The position numbers and the translations under genes were made by a program. The notes below the pieces were generated by a model. It saw nothing but the letters and a program-made list of their open reading frames with translations. It did not search any database and had not been told where the DNA came from. DNA of 64,000 bases from Zingiber officinale (taxonomy: Eukaryota; Streptophyta; Magnoliopsida; Zingiberales; Zingiberaceae), in assembly GCF_018446385.1 (NCBI RefSeq), contig NC_056003.1, positions 26,471,198 to 26,535,197 on the forward strand, read 5' to 3'. Shown here one piece after another: positions 11,801 to 23,242 of this stretch (the first letter of the stretch is position 1; each line of letters opens with the position of its first letter).

Positions 11801-14800
11801 GCCAAGTCAAAAGGACTCACTAATTGATCTTCAAAGGCCTGATAGAGCACTAAACTACTTTACAGTTATAGTGTAAAAAAAAAACTTACTCTCTCATTCC
11901 AGTCCGTAGGATAGGATCAGTAAAACCCTAAAAATTCCTTTCATGATCATTAGGAAGAACTTTAAAAATTCTATGGCACCTCAAAAATGCTCTAAAAAGA
12001 GTCATCTGTTTCAGAATCAAGATCATCTTTAGATTGAAGGGCATAGAAATGCAAGTGGAGCATGATAGGCAATCCATATCAAGCTACTGCTTTCTTTTAT
12101 AAGGAAACTGAATTTCCAGGAAATACAATACGCAGACTCATGTCAATAAGCAGACTCATGTAGCCAGATCAATTGCAAGGCAGATATAGTCATGGAGCTA
12201 AATAGCATAGGAGCTTATCTGGATTAACAATTGATTGGCTGAGTTAGGACACATTCCTGTAAAGCTGACAACTATGCCAATGAGGCTTTCGTGCACATAG
12301 CTTCCAATCCATAATATCATAAGAGAATAAAACACATAAAGAGCAATTATCCCTTTATCAAAGAGAAAGTGAAATTGGATGAGATCATCACAACATTTGT
12401 CAACTCGCTAGCACACTTGCTACCAAATCATAAGTATACATGTAACAAGCTAAGGTTTCATAATATATTTGAACCAACACGAGGGAGTCTTATGAAACTA
12501 GGGCCTAAATTTAAATACCATTAATATTGGCTAATGTTGACTTTGATTAATATTACCAAATAGATAGAGGGTTATCTTTGGTAATTAAGCTAAATTTCTA
12601 CCAACAATATTATGTCAAGAACCTCATAAAAATGTGATTGCGGCACTAAGTGGTAATCCATTGTGTAAGTTGAAAAAAAATTCTAATGTGGCAAAATACC
12701 AAATGAGACTATGAAGAACAAACAGAAACTACGTAAACATCATAATAAAATAGTATAAAGTTTTTAAAATGCAAGTTTTGGAGTCATGATCACCGAAGAA
12801 TAGCACAAACACTTACAGATCAATGAAATCAACAGATACTCCAAAAGCTGTTGCCATTGCCTCCATTGTCACGCTTTTGTAAGATTCAAGGAACTGAGAA
12901 TAAACTACTGTGCGAACTTCCCTCATGTAATACCGAAAATGAGGCTGTAAATACCGGTCAAACTTTATCTGCTCAGTTAGTCCAGCTGAGAAGCAAATGA
13001 TCACAATCAAATAAGTATGGTTGAAGGGGGGAAAAGCTAGAAACATACTAAAAAATGGAAAGCATTGTCGATGTAGCCCACTAAAATTGAAGAAAATTTG
13101 ATGAGTTATGGACTTAAAAAATACTACAACATAGTTGTATTATAAAATTTCAAAAATAAACTTTGTGAGTCTGATTTACTGATTCAATTGAAATTGCTTA
13201 CAATGCTTGAAGGTACGGCCTTTACAAAAAACTGTATATATTAAATTTTAAGTTCAACGATCAATAGGTCCAGAATCACAGTATGAAAAGAATGGCTGTG
13301 GCAGTGAACACTGAATAATATGAAGCCACGTGTGTAGATGAAAAATATGAGAAAATATATCTACCTAGTAACTCAAGCAACAAGATGAATGACTGTCAAA
13401 AATTAACAACAATTCCAAGAGATGAACTTGGTGAGCACAGTCCAAATGTGGCTAGACGCTAATCGAACTAAACCATGAGCATGCGCAAAATATACAAGCA
13501 AGACATCAAATTGAGTTATCTTTGGCGTACTGTTTAGAAGACAGCAATTTATCCACTTACAGAATGCAGAAAAAAATGACTTGTACTGGCAGCCATAAAG
13601 GGAGTTGAGGAATTCAGATAGATGAGGAATTTTGCCAATAACTGTTAGAATTTCAGGTGCATCAACAACCTGCAGATTATTCATTGGAATTTTAGCTAAA
13701 TACAAGAAGCAAACGAGTAAAGCATCTTGACAGTGCAAATACCTTTTGTTTAAGAGATACTCTGTCCAATGATATAATGCTTGTGAGAACAGTGTAGAAA
13801 ATGAATGTATCATAAGAGAATAGCTCATAAGTTGTGAAGGTTGATATTGAATCCAAAAATAAATTGGCTGCTTTCTTAAAGTTACGGGTAGACATGCAAT
13901 ATAAACCTTCGTATACTTTTAATCGGTTCTTCCTCTCCCAGTCACCTCCTTCTTCAAATAGTCTGTCCAAATTATGTCCAGTATAATTAGCTAAAGCTTC
14001 TCCAGATCAAACTAGAACTAGAAAATTGATAACTTACTTCTTAGCCCTGTCAATTGACCTAGAAATGAGATCAAAATCCATGTAGAAGAAACCAAGTTGC
14101 AAGGTATAGAAGACAAGATCCATCTTTTGTCCAATAGCAACTGTTTTTCCTTCAGTTACTTTAAGCTGTTCTAATGCCTTCTCCTGTAGTTAAAAGTTTA
14201 ACAATTTTTTAATACTATAAATGTAACATTCAATAACAAATTCACATTCAAAAATCATAACCATGTGTACCTTGTCTCCAATCTGAATGTAGAACAAAGA
14301 CTTAGCTAAATGAGCTTCACGTACTTCACTTTCTCCTAGATTCTCTTCAGCATCAGCAATCCTTTCTCATAATAAAAGCACAATGTTATTGGCATGCCAT
14401 ATCATACCCAATGGATTAGAAACAAGAATTTACTCCTACTTTAAGAATATTACATATGTGACAAGGGCAAGAGTGCAGGTGACAAATTTCTACTTTTAAA
14501 AATTATTGTATAATAGTAGGCCAACTAAAAATATATATATTAAGAAAAACATTCAATGCCGGTCCCAAGTTCAAATGAAAATGTTGAGTTTTGCCTATAC
14601 AATCTGTCAAATTTGTCTAAGCCTAGCTATGAACCTATTGTCAGGCTAGGTTGTCACCTAAAACTAAAGCGAAGGGCCTTCGATACCTAGGTACCTCCAT
14701 ATTCAAAGTATGGGCAATGTGATGCAAAATAACTAAGTGTTCTGGCATTATTATGATAAATAATGTCTCCATGATTATACGAAAAGGTTAGCAACTTGCA

Positions 14801-17711
14801 ATTAGGGACGTCAACAACAACAAAACCTTATCTTACTAGATATGATTGGCTATATGTATCCTTCTATGCCATTAGGCTCTATCCCCTATTATATAATCAT
14901 TTATATTTAAATAAATTTTATCTTCTTTTATTGTTGCTAACCAAGTTTTTTTTTATCTTCCTCTTCCTCGTTTGATATGCACATTTGTCATTATTTACAT
15001 CGCCTAACTGAAGCATATATTGGTCGTTAGGTGCAACCCAACTTTCTCTCTAATTTTTCATTGTGTTATCCTATCCATCCTTGTATATCCACACATCCAT
15101 CTTAACATCCTTATCTCTGCAACTCTCATCTTTTACTCATGTGCTCAAGTCATAACCCAACATTCAGCCCAACATTTTACAATATAGGAAATTTTTTGAA
15201 AAAAAAAATGACTAGAATTACTATATGTCATGACTAGGAAAAAACATAGTGTAACTTTCTTATAGAAAACAAAATACGATGGAGAAATAACTAGAAAAAA
15301 AATCAGTAACATAGGTTTTAACATAAGCTAGAAAGGCTATACATAAAAAATGGAGTAGGCATTATGCAAGGTTTCTAAAAGTATGTGCAAGTATGCAATC
15401 AACCATTACATAGCACATATGTGATAGGTGGGGCAAGAATAAAAAATATTATGAATTTTTTCATGTAGAAAAAACTTGCAACAAAGTCCATAGACAACAA
15501 TTTGGTAGGTTTTAGAGAAGAAAAGAATATCTTACAATTGTATTGATATGACAAAGACATGTATAATAATGTTATTGCTAGTGTTAGAAGAATCGGGAGT
15601 GCGACAAATATTTTTTCTCTGTAGTTGTAGGTTAATCAAAGGCCAACTCAAAGTATAAATCTCTTCACATTAGTACTAAATATGCTAACCAATCTAAACC
15701 TCCTTAGTGTATATTAGTCGCAAGCAATATCATGTTGATTGATCCAAATGTAATTACATCGAATTGGAAATTGCAATTGTGAAAAATAACTTTTAAAACA
15801 TAAGGTTTTAAGATAAGTATAATAAAAAATGGAACATCTGAACTCCGATTTCAAAAGCAAGAGAAAATTGATGAAATGGTCAAGATGGATGGATATGAAA
15901 CCCTTGAAAGAATTTATGTATCTCAGATTTAGTTTTCAACAAAAAGAGGGCATTGAGTATGACATAATTAACATGATAAAAATTGAGTGGTGAAAATAGA
16001 AAGAAGCTTCCTGAATCTTATGTGATTGTTGTCTCCCTTAGGCTAAAAAGAAAAGTATATATACAGTATGATTTACTATAATTTTGAATCAGTGTGTTAG
16101 GTTGTTTTTAAAAAAAATAATGAATAAATTAATGCAATAAATAAATAACTCTTAGAAAGATGTGTGGGGTTATTAGAAAGTATAAAATAAAGATTCTAAT
16201 ATTTGGGAGTTATCAAGTGTAGTTTCAATGGGTAATAAAATGAGAGAAAATACATTGAGATTATATGAAGATATTTCAAGATATCCAGTATATGTTATAA
16301 CTAGATAAGTTGAATTTATTAAAGTGGAAGGTTGAGGGGCAAAGTGAGACCAGAAAATACTAGACAATTTAATAAAATTGATTTTATTAATTTGAATATT
16401 AGTAATGACATGACTTTGCATAGGACTCGAAGAAGGGATAAAATTCATGTAGTGAATCTCAAATAATTGAAACAATCATAGCTGATGATGATGATCGTAT
16501 TGATGATGATGAATGGGGCTGACTAAGAAGAGGAATTGAACTTTCAGTGACCAAATTCTTCTACAAGAATATTTTATAATTTATGTGACCACTAACAGGG
16601 GAGTTGAGTTGTGAGTATCCAAATTCTACCTCGACTATATTAATTCATGACAACTAACAGGGGTAAATGAACACAGTAATATCTAGACAGGAAGGGCTGA
16701 AGTTAAATGAAGATTCAAATAACATCTTTACACGGAATAGTTATCCAAAGCACATATTACATGGTGTTCAATTATTGGATAGTTACTGTAATAGACAGAA
16801 GGTCAAACATACACCAAAACTAGATCAGATTAATGACATTTGATATTTAAGTTGCTGCAGCGTATATTTTTCAATTGTTCTTAGCTTTCTTTTTCAAGCA
16901 ACAAAACGCAAGCAGAGAATAATCTCTCAAATATCTGTACTCGAGTATTAACAGTAAGAAATCTAGATAAGCGTCTCAAGAGGTATCTAACGTCAGTCAA
17001 GCCACACAGAATGGTCAGACAGAAATCGGATGAGATGAAGATGATATTTTCCTGCTAGAAACGGCTAGGTTTAATATCGTGCATGTTTGTATGCAAACTA
17101 TGATTTCAGCTTCTCTTGCTCGAGTCAAAAAATCTTCTACCTGTTCTCTGACACTAAATATCATCAAACTAGTATAGATCTGATCAATGCTCCCCAAATC
17201 ATATAACATGTAACTCAAGGATAGAGTTAAAACATCTAAAAAACCCCATCAGGGTACAATTACTAGAAAAACACGAGAACAATAAGAAAAATCAAATATT
17301 AAAGAGTAATAAGGGGAAAAAATCACTTTTCATCAAGCTTCTTGAGCTCCTCCTCGATTTTCTTCTTCATTGAATCGAGCACCGAGGCGTCTATCTCCAG
17401 CACCGAGGCGGAGGCGAGTGACTCATAAAGGGAGGCCATGTCTGTTCGGGCAACAAAGAAGCAAGATGTGAAGAAGCAAAAACAGACAGAAAGCGAAACC
17501 CGGCGAAGGAGTGCGTCACTTGGCAAAAGCATGGAACAAAACGATCTCTACGTTCGCAGATGCAGAACCCATTACCGTTTGCCCTGACGGCATCGAGGAC
17601 CTCGCCGCGGAGGCGGACCTTCTCGATGTCTTCGGTATCCGGATGGGAGAGGAGGAAGAGTTTGTGAGCGAGGGCGAGGTGTTCTTGCTGCGTGCCTTCT
17701 TGCCCTTCCAT
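8878..17711 (-). CDS. RPN7: 26S proteasome regulatory lid subunit RPN7 (PSMD6 homologue), complete
   Basis: A lid subunit of the 19S regulatory particle, which recognises and processes ubiquitinated proteins in cytosol and nucleus. Exons in transcription order: 17711-17576, 17441-17327, 14361-14271, 14183-14038, 13962-13743, 13669-13561, 12985-12817, 9052-8878. Their phases agree and give 386 aa, the usual length for plant RPN7. The N-terminus starts [20 protein letters not shown]. The middle, with [16 protein letters not shown] and [20 protein letters not shown], is the PSMD6 N-terminal helical-repeat domain. The C-terminal PCI winged-helix part includes [20 protein letters not shown] and ends [18 protein letters not shown]. 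The upstream ATG at 17711 was preferred to the ATG at 17439 because exon 1 matches the family N-terminus. The last intron (about 3.8 kb) and the second (about 3.0 kb) are enlarged by transposable elements. No coding damage is seen. Confidence 0.95.
9400..12620 (+). mobile_element. Decayed Ty1/Copia retrotransposon in the last RPN7 intron
   Basis: This fossil lies antisense to RPN7. Two diverged copies of a terminal segment starting GGGCCTAAATKTAAATACCA occur near 9409 and 12503, consistent with the remains of LTRs. Between them, Copia polyprotein traces are readable on the + strand: a reverse-transcriptase trace with [12 protein letters not shown] near 11.25 kb, and an RNase H C-terminal trace with HIASNP near 12.3 kb. 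It is heavily broken with many disruptions, and the LTRs are strongly diverged, so it is old. Exact ends are uncertain. Confidence 0.75.
14790..15190 (-). mobile_element. RTE-type LINE remnant, C-terminal end of the reverse transcriptase ORF
   Basis: On the - strand, in the sense direction of the host intron, one frame reads [20 protein letters not shown] followed shortly by KIREKVGL. This is the signature of the C-terminal end of plant RTE-clade LINE ORFs. The frame contains several stops (for example just before and after HE in the segment preceding KMRVAE, and after TQ), so it is dead. Only the 3' end is present, which is typical of 5'-truncated LINE copies. It sits in the second RPN7 intron, between exons 2 and 3. 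Confidence 0.8.
15200..17320. other. Rest of the large RPN7 intron 2, no gene seen
   Basis: AT-rich intronic sequence. The - strand open frame at 16173-16475 has low-complexity codon content and no recognisable domain. Nothing else is supportable. Confidence 0.5.
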
Positions 17712-18104
17712 CTCCGCCGCCCTTGCTTCGCCTGCTCCTCAGACTAGCGCTTCCTCTCCGTTTTTTCTTTTCCCTGGGATTCGCTTGCTGCTCAAGCAAC
17801 CCGATTATGATGAAGCAGCGAGATGTGGGTCTTTCCGCATAGGGCTCAGGGTGCGGGCCGGTTTAACTCGAGTTATGGTTGGTTCCGACCGAAGTTATTT
17901 TTGGTTGATTTTCATTGACACCCCTGTAATTTATTTTTTCTCAAGAAAAATATTCTCAGGCCATTTAACTTGATTTTGAATTGTCACGTGTAATTCACAA
18001 TGGAGCTAGAATTCAACACAAAAGGACCCTAGTAATAGGACGCGTTTTCTCTTGCTCGATAGGTAGTCCAATTGGATGGTTTTGATGGGTTAGAAATTTA
18101 CCCT
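17712..18104 (-). promoter_or_regulatory. RPN7 5' region and presumed promoter
   Basis: Sequence upstream of the RPN7 start codon. It is G+C-rich next to the ATG (5' UTR and core promoter expected here) and turns AT-rich by about 17.9 kb. I could not assign a clear TATA box or transcription start. Confidence 0.4.
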
Positions 18105-18589
18105 GCACCAATGAGTGATAATGAATAGAAATAGCCCTAGAGCATAGTTGAGTTGACTACTAGGAAATAGATATTATTATAATAGATAAAAAGTTAAATT
18201 TTAGTAAAATTGAGAAAAAAGCACTCCAAGTAATGATCAATTATAATTTTCTAATTTACCTCTTGATCGTTGGGTTAGTTATGTAGGGTCGTTAGAATGG
18301 TATATTCCATATTTTGCTACAATGATAATGGATAGAAATACTCTTAGGTATAGTCGAGTTGGTCATCATATGGTAGAATTGCTGCAATAGGCAAGGGTTA
18401 ACTTGGCAAAAGCTAAGAAAAATACCCTCCCACATGGGGGGCCAGTTTCGATTTCTTGATTTACCTCTATACAGATGGTTATAGGGTCAACTGTGAGGGG
18501 CATTCGGGATCAGTGTTATAGGATCAATTGCATATGAGAAGGGAACGAATCACGTGTATTTAAAAAAAACAATTTTTACTTTTTAAAAA

Positions 18590-19320
18590 TGAGTGTGCAG
18601 TAGAAAAATAGTTGAGTAAGAAATAATAAAATAAAATATAACGATTAACTTGGTTCAGATCATTCGACGACTCATATTCCAAAATAAGACCTTTTGGACC
18701 TTTTCAACGAGTAATCCACTAATAATTACAAAAACCAATACAAATAAAGAAAGTGTAACAACTCTATACTTTTTTAAGTAATAATTAAATTAATTAAAAG
18801 TTACCCAACACAAAGACGTCGAAATGAATGAGTTCATGTGTTAGAGTCAGTCTGACTATAACAATCGAGCATAGTAAAGTAGCATAGCATGAGGACGTTG
18901 CAGCATAATGGCCAAGGAAGTTCATGTAATTGTTGTGTAATGAATGCTACCGCTAACCTCCTTTTATACTGCATAAGAGGCGTCTCCGTTCATGCTGATC
19001 CTCTCCATGAACTTTAGCTTTATTTGATTGGAGGCGCCTTCCATAAGTTCTGAGGCGCCTCCAATGCGCTCCAAGGCACCTCTAGTCCTCTCTGAGGTGC
19101 TTCTCCAAAGCAAAATTTTATCTTTGAATCCTATTCGTGTGAGGGGTGCCTTTGCCCTGTCTAGGGTGCCTCCAATCAGCTCTGAGGTGCCTCTAGTTAG
19201 CTCCAAGGTGCCTTGAGCATTGCTCATTTGAGGCTCAATTTTACACTTTGCATCTGCAAAAACATATTAGTCTGAATAACAAAAGGTAATATGCAAAACA
19301 AAGTTAGCATATTAAAAATT
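18590..19320. mobile_element. LTR-like fragment with GGAGGCGCC-type internal repeats
   Basis: The layout resembles the LTR at 51191-52219: a primer-like start region, a TTTTATACTGC TATA-like zone near 18962, then a minisatellite at about 19020-19210 built from variants of GAGGCGCCTCC and GAGGTGCCTCTAG. A segment with CAAAACAAAGTTAGC follows near its right end, as in the other LTR. It is probably a fragment of a Copia-type LTR. The open frames on both strands at 18964-19227 are by-products of this repeat. Fossil; ends uncertain. Confidence 0.5.
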
Positions 19321-19322
19321 AT

Positions 19323-21190
19323 TGGGACACTTTAGAGCTAGAAGGGGGTTGAATAATTCGCTCGCTTCGTTGATGATGATCTTTTACAATGGAAAACTCG
19401 AAGCGAAATTCTCCAATGCTAACACAAATAATTTACTTGGTATTCACCTCAAGATGAAGTAACTAATTCAATAATCCACACCCAAGCACACTCTCCGCTA
19501 TAAAAACACTCCTTGGAAATGGAGAAACCTTATACATACTCACGTAAGCATACAACTTAAAATAAGAAGTAAATGTACAAGAATACAAATGAAAATCTCT
19601 TCTTGCTTGATCTCTTGTATCTTGTAGATGTCTCTTGAATCTTGGAAGTGCAGCAACACTTATCTTCAAGAACCTTCAAGAATTGGTGACAATGGCGGAG
19701 AGAATAGCGTAAGTGATTGGTGAAGGGACATGTGAGTTTTAACCTCGCCAACGACTTTATTCTGTCATGATCTAGGGCTCTCAATCGATTGTCACGTCAG
19801 ATCCAATCGATCTCAGCCATCCAAAGCTCGCAACTTACACAACAGTTATATCCCAATCGTTTGACCAATCGATTGGGGAGGCTTCAATCGATCGACTGAT
19901 CGATTCATAGTGCCTCTGTGCTCTTGCAGAAGGCCCAGAATCGATTGACCAATCGATTCTGGCTACCTCGCAAAATTGAGAAAAACCTTCTCCAATTGAT
20001 CAGTTGACCGATTAGAGTGTCCCAATCGATCGGTTGATCGATTGAGACAATCTCAATCGATCAACTGATTGATTGGGAAACTCTGTGTGTTTACGTTAAA
20101 CTTCCAATCGATCGACCAATCTATTAGGCTTTGGGCCAATCAATCAACTGATCGATTGTCATGCTCTATCTCGTCAAACACAAGTCTAAGGTTCCCATGT
20201 CCAACATCCAGTCAACTGGGACATGTTAAAACTTCCTCATGCCTAGCATCTGGTCAACCTTGACCTGGACTTCGTCACTAAGTGTCCGGTCAATCTTTTG
20301 GCCAATTTGGACTTTCTTCTCTTGCCAAATGTTCGGTCAACCTTGACTCACTTGGACTTATCATCTCATGCCAAGTGTCCGGTCAGCATTGACCCACTTA
20401 GACTTCCAATCACCAGGTGTCTGGTCAACATTTGACCCACCTGAATTTTCAACTGTCTGACTTAACTCACTAGGACTTCCTCACTGCCTAACTCCACTTA
20501 CTAGGATTTTTCACATTAAGTGTCCAGTTAGCACCGACTCACTTAGATTTTCTTCTTTTACCAACCTTCCTGTTGGTTTTACCCTTGCCTAACTTCCAGT
20601 TAGGACTTCTCAATCAAGTATCCGGTTAACCTTGACCTACTTAACTCTTCATCACATCAAAATGATCAAACCTTAACTAGAGGAAAATTACACCAATAAT
20701 CTCTTCAAACAGACAATTACACCTGCAATCTCCATATATTGTCAAATATTAAAACTCAAATATCAAGACTCAAGCTTAAGCTAACTTAAATTTAGTCAAA
20801 CTGATCAACCTTAACCTAGAGAAATTGCACTGACAAAAATAAGATAAATTTAAGACTTAGATCATGTCTTCCCAATACTGAGATCTAGTCATGATCTCAA
20901 CTTAGACTACTAAAATGGATATAAGTTGAACCATCGCTTACTACCCCCACTAAGGCTTGTCTTCACTGGATCACTCTCTTCTAGTGCTTACCTCACTTAC
21001 CATTATAGGCTTACTCAACTCTTGACCCACTAAGTCTTCCTACTAGATGCCCTATCTGAACTTTAGTCAATTGTCAAGTCTCGCGGACCCCACTGGAACA
21101 CTTGGTAAATAAGTTAAATCACAAGTCTAACTTTAACATTTATCGTACATCAAAATCTGAGTTTACTTATTAGTGCAAACTGCACCAACA
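19323..21190 (-). mobile_element. Large solo-LTR-like sequence (Copia type) with ATCGAT and GTCCGGTCAA repeats
   Basis: The ends read TGGGACACTT (19323) and ...GCACCAACA (21190). The right end matches that of the LTR at 58021-59093 (GTGCTAACCGCACCAACA), so the LTR reads on the - strand starting TGTTGGTGC. Inside, 19790-20160 is a degenerate array of AATCGATTGACCAATCGATT variants. 20200-20650 is an array of CCAAGTGTCCGGTCAACCTT variants. I see no internal region or partner LTR, so it looks like a solo LTR or one end of a larger broken element. Flanking 5-mers (ATTAT and AATAT) do not match clearly. Confidence 0.6.
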
Positions 21191-21218
21191 AATATATGAC
21201 CTTTTATTGCAACGATAA

Positions 21219-21902
21219 TGTGGTAGGAATGCCGATATCTCCACAATTGCATGATATTATCCACTTTGGGCCGAAGGCCTCATGGTTTTGCTCGCTCTCA
21301 TGGTTTTACTCTTGGGCTCTACCCAAAAGGTCTCATGTCAATGGAGATATCTTTTTCTCTTATAAACCCATGATATTTTCCATGTGTGTTTCAATGTGGG
21401 ACTATGTTTGTAACATTGCAACCCCAACAATCCCCCCCTCAAACAAAGGACTACAGGCTTCCCACGTCCGATCCTCGACCCACCAGGACTTCCTGCCCCT
21501 CAGTCCACCTGACCTACTAGGACTTCCTTATCTAGACACAACTAGGACTTTCTGCCTGGCGTCTGGTCCTCTTGATCCGAACATAGGAGCCCCCCATTTT
21601 ATTTGTTCGAGGTCAATATTGTACCCACATGGCTCAATCAGACCATAGCTCTTGTGCACAGTCGGCAGTTAAACCTTCTGATAGTCCGAGCTTTGATATC
21701 AATTGTAGGATCGTAAGAAATTTAGATATCTCCACAATTGCATGATATTGTCCACTTTTAGCCTAAGACCTCATGGTTTTAGTCTTGGACTCTACCCAAA
21801 GGGCCTCATGCCAATTGAGATATCTTTTTTCTCTTATAAACCCATGATCTTTTCTATGTATTTTCAATGTGTGACTATATTTGTAACTTTGCAACCCCAA
21901 CA
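21219..21902 (-). mobile_element. TRIM (terminal-repeat retrotransposon in miniature), about 680 bp
   Basis: Two related direct repeats of about 200 bp (21219-21429 and 21704-21902) share GATATCTCCACAATTGCATG and end GCAACCCCAACA. They flank a non-coding interior of about 270 bp. Read on the - strand, the interior opens with a degenerate primer-binding site TGATATCAAAGC (compare TGGTATCAGAGC for initiator tRNA-Met) right after the 5' repeat. It closes with a purine tract GAGGGGGGGAT before the 3' repeat. It lies inside the third ~200-bp unit; ATAA flanks both ends. It has no coding capacity, as is usual for TRIMs. The repeats have clearly diverged, so it is not recent. Confidence 0.75.
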
Positions 21903-22070
21903 ATAACTGAGTTGGTTACCACATGGTTAGTTTGTAGAATTGAGCAAGAATCGATTTTTGACGAAACTGGTAGAAATACCCACCCATATCGTAGCTTACT
22001 TCAATTTTCTGATTTATTTCCTCCTAATGGTGTGGAGTAGTGATGGGGGGCCGTCAGGGAGACAAATTTC

Positions 22071-22454
22071 ACCTTTTACAGAAAGAAGATAATGGTATAG
22101 AAATCTACCTCATATCATGGAGCATTGACATCGTTAATCAATTTCACGAAGAATAACATATACCAAATGACTCACCAAGAGTTACTTGATGAGAACCTCC
22201 AATGCTTAAATTAGATATGAGATATAGAAAAATAACCTATGAGCACTTGATGTGACAAATTGACTCAGGAAGCTTTTTTTTAAATTATTTTTTAAGATTT
22301 AGAATTTTAGGATTAGAGTTTATGATTTAAAGATTATGTTAGTGTTGAATATAAGAAAATAATAATAGTGGGCATCCAATTAAATATTTTTTTTAAAGAA
22401 ATGTTGAGTTAATTTGTCACATTAGCATGTATATATGGGTTATATATATATATA
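22071..22454. other. AT-rich spacer ending in a TA microsatellite
   Basis: No gene is seen. The right end is an alternating TA run (about 22439-22454) into which the Gypsy element inserted; the TA run continues beyond its right LTR from 29792. Confidence 0.6.
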
Positions 22455-23242
22455 TGATCCGGTAGTAAGAGCGGGCCCCCCCCCCTTGTGAAGTCAACGC
22501 TAAGCGGAAGTCACCGGGACAGCCGCCCATCCGGGTCCGACTGGACGGACGGCCGGCCGATGTAATTGAATACCCGGATGGGTCCGGTCGGCTTGCCGAC
22601 CGGACGATATACACTGATGGTTGGAAGGCACCCTGTCAAATCAGGGTTCCGGCGCTCAGTTGAAAAGGTCATGGGCCGAGCTGACCTCTAGGTCGACCAA
22701 AGCCATAAGGCACCACTGCTTATTAGTCTCCACAAAGCACAAGTAAACCCCTGCGGATGTCCAGCCGGATGTTGAGGGAGCTGTCCGCCCGGGCGACAGG
22801 TTTGGAGCTAAGGGGAAAAGGACAAGGGACTTCTTTTTCTGACAACTGGTAGGTTTCACGTGTGGGCCATGCTCCAAATTTTGTGACAGGGGATTCTGCT
22901 GTCCCATCGAGGACATGCTTTGACTGTAGCGGTATGGGTCAGGTGAGCTTTCTGACAACCACATACCGAGGAAAGGACAGAGGACACATATGCACCTCGG
23001 TATGCGTGCCCTAACCCTTCACAACTCTATATAAAGAGCCTCAGACATCGTCGGAGGTACGTATTCTGAAACTTTGGGAGCCACCTTTTTCACCGTTGCT
23101 TACCTGACTTGAGCGTCGGAGGGTCGCCGCCGGGAACCCCTTTCCCGGCTCGACTTCTGTGCAGGTTCGCCGGAGCTTCGTTCCAGCAGTCGAAGAGCGC
23201 TCCGTGCCCAGCGTCCATTGATTCAGCCTTCGGACAGGATCA
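22455..23242 (+). repeat. 5' LTR of the Tat-lineage Gypsy element
   Basis: A direct repeat of 28988-29791. It starts TGATCCGGTAG and ends ACAGGATCA, so the terminal six bases form an inverted repeat. It contains a TATA-like TCTATATAAAG near 23026-23036, the likely promoter. The short open frames on both strands inside it are not genes. Confidence 0.95.
23026..23036 (+). promoter_or_regulatory. TATA box of the Gypsy 5' LTR
   Basis: TCTATATAAAG lies about 210 bp before the LTR end, with a CTCAGAC segment just after it. The same motif is present in the 3' LTR near 29566-29576. Assigned by motif and position only. Confidence 0.6.

Larger units (their letters stand above)
18105..22070. repeat. 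Three diverged ~200-bp direct repeat units, interrupted by LTR elements
   Basis: Units at about 18105-18310 and 18311-18540 share the order: ATGATAATGGATAGAAAT-like start, GAGTTG(A/G)..., a splice-like AG-rich middle, then TTCTTGATTTACCTC-like and a GGTTATAGGGTC-like end. A third unit is split. Its left piece is about 21191-21218 and it resumes at 21903-22070, with GAGTTGGTTACCACATGG and TTTTCTGATTTATTTCCTCC. The LTR sequences at 18590-21190 lie between units 2 and 3, and the TRIM lies inside unit 3. No coding is seen. Confidence 0.6.

Noticed and set aside
17323-17532. RPN7 starting at the ATG at 17439
   Set aside because: The upstream exon 17711-17576 encodes the conserved family N-terminus and splices in phase to this exon.
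18964-19227. Overlapping repeat-rich open frames on both strands
   Set aside because: They arise from the GAGGCGCC-type array within an LTR fragment.
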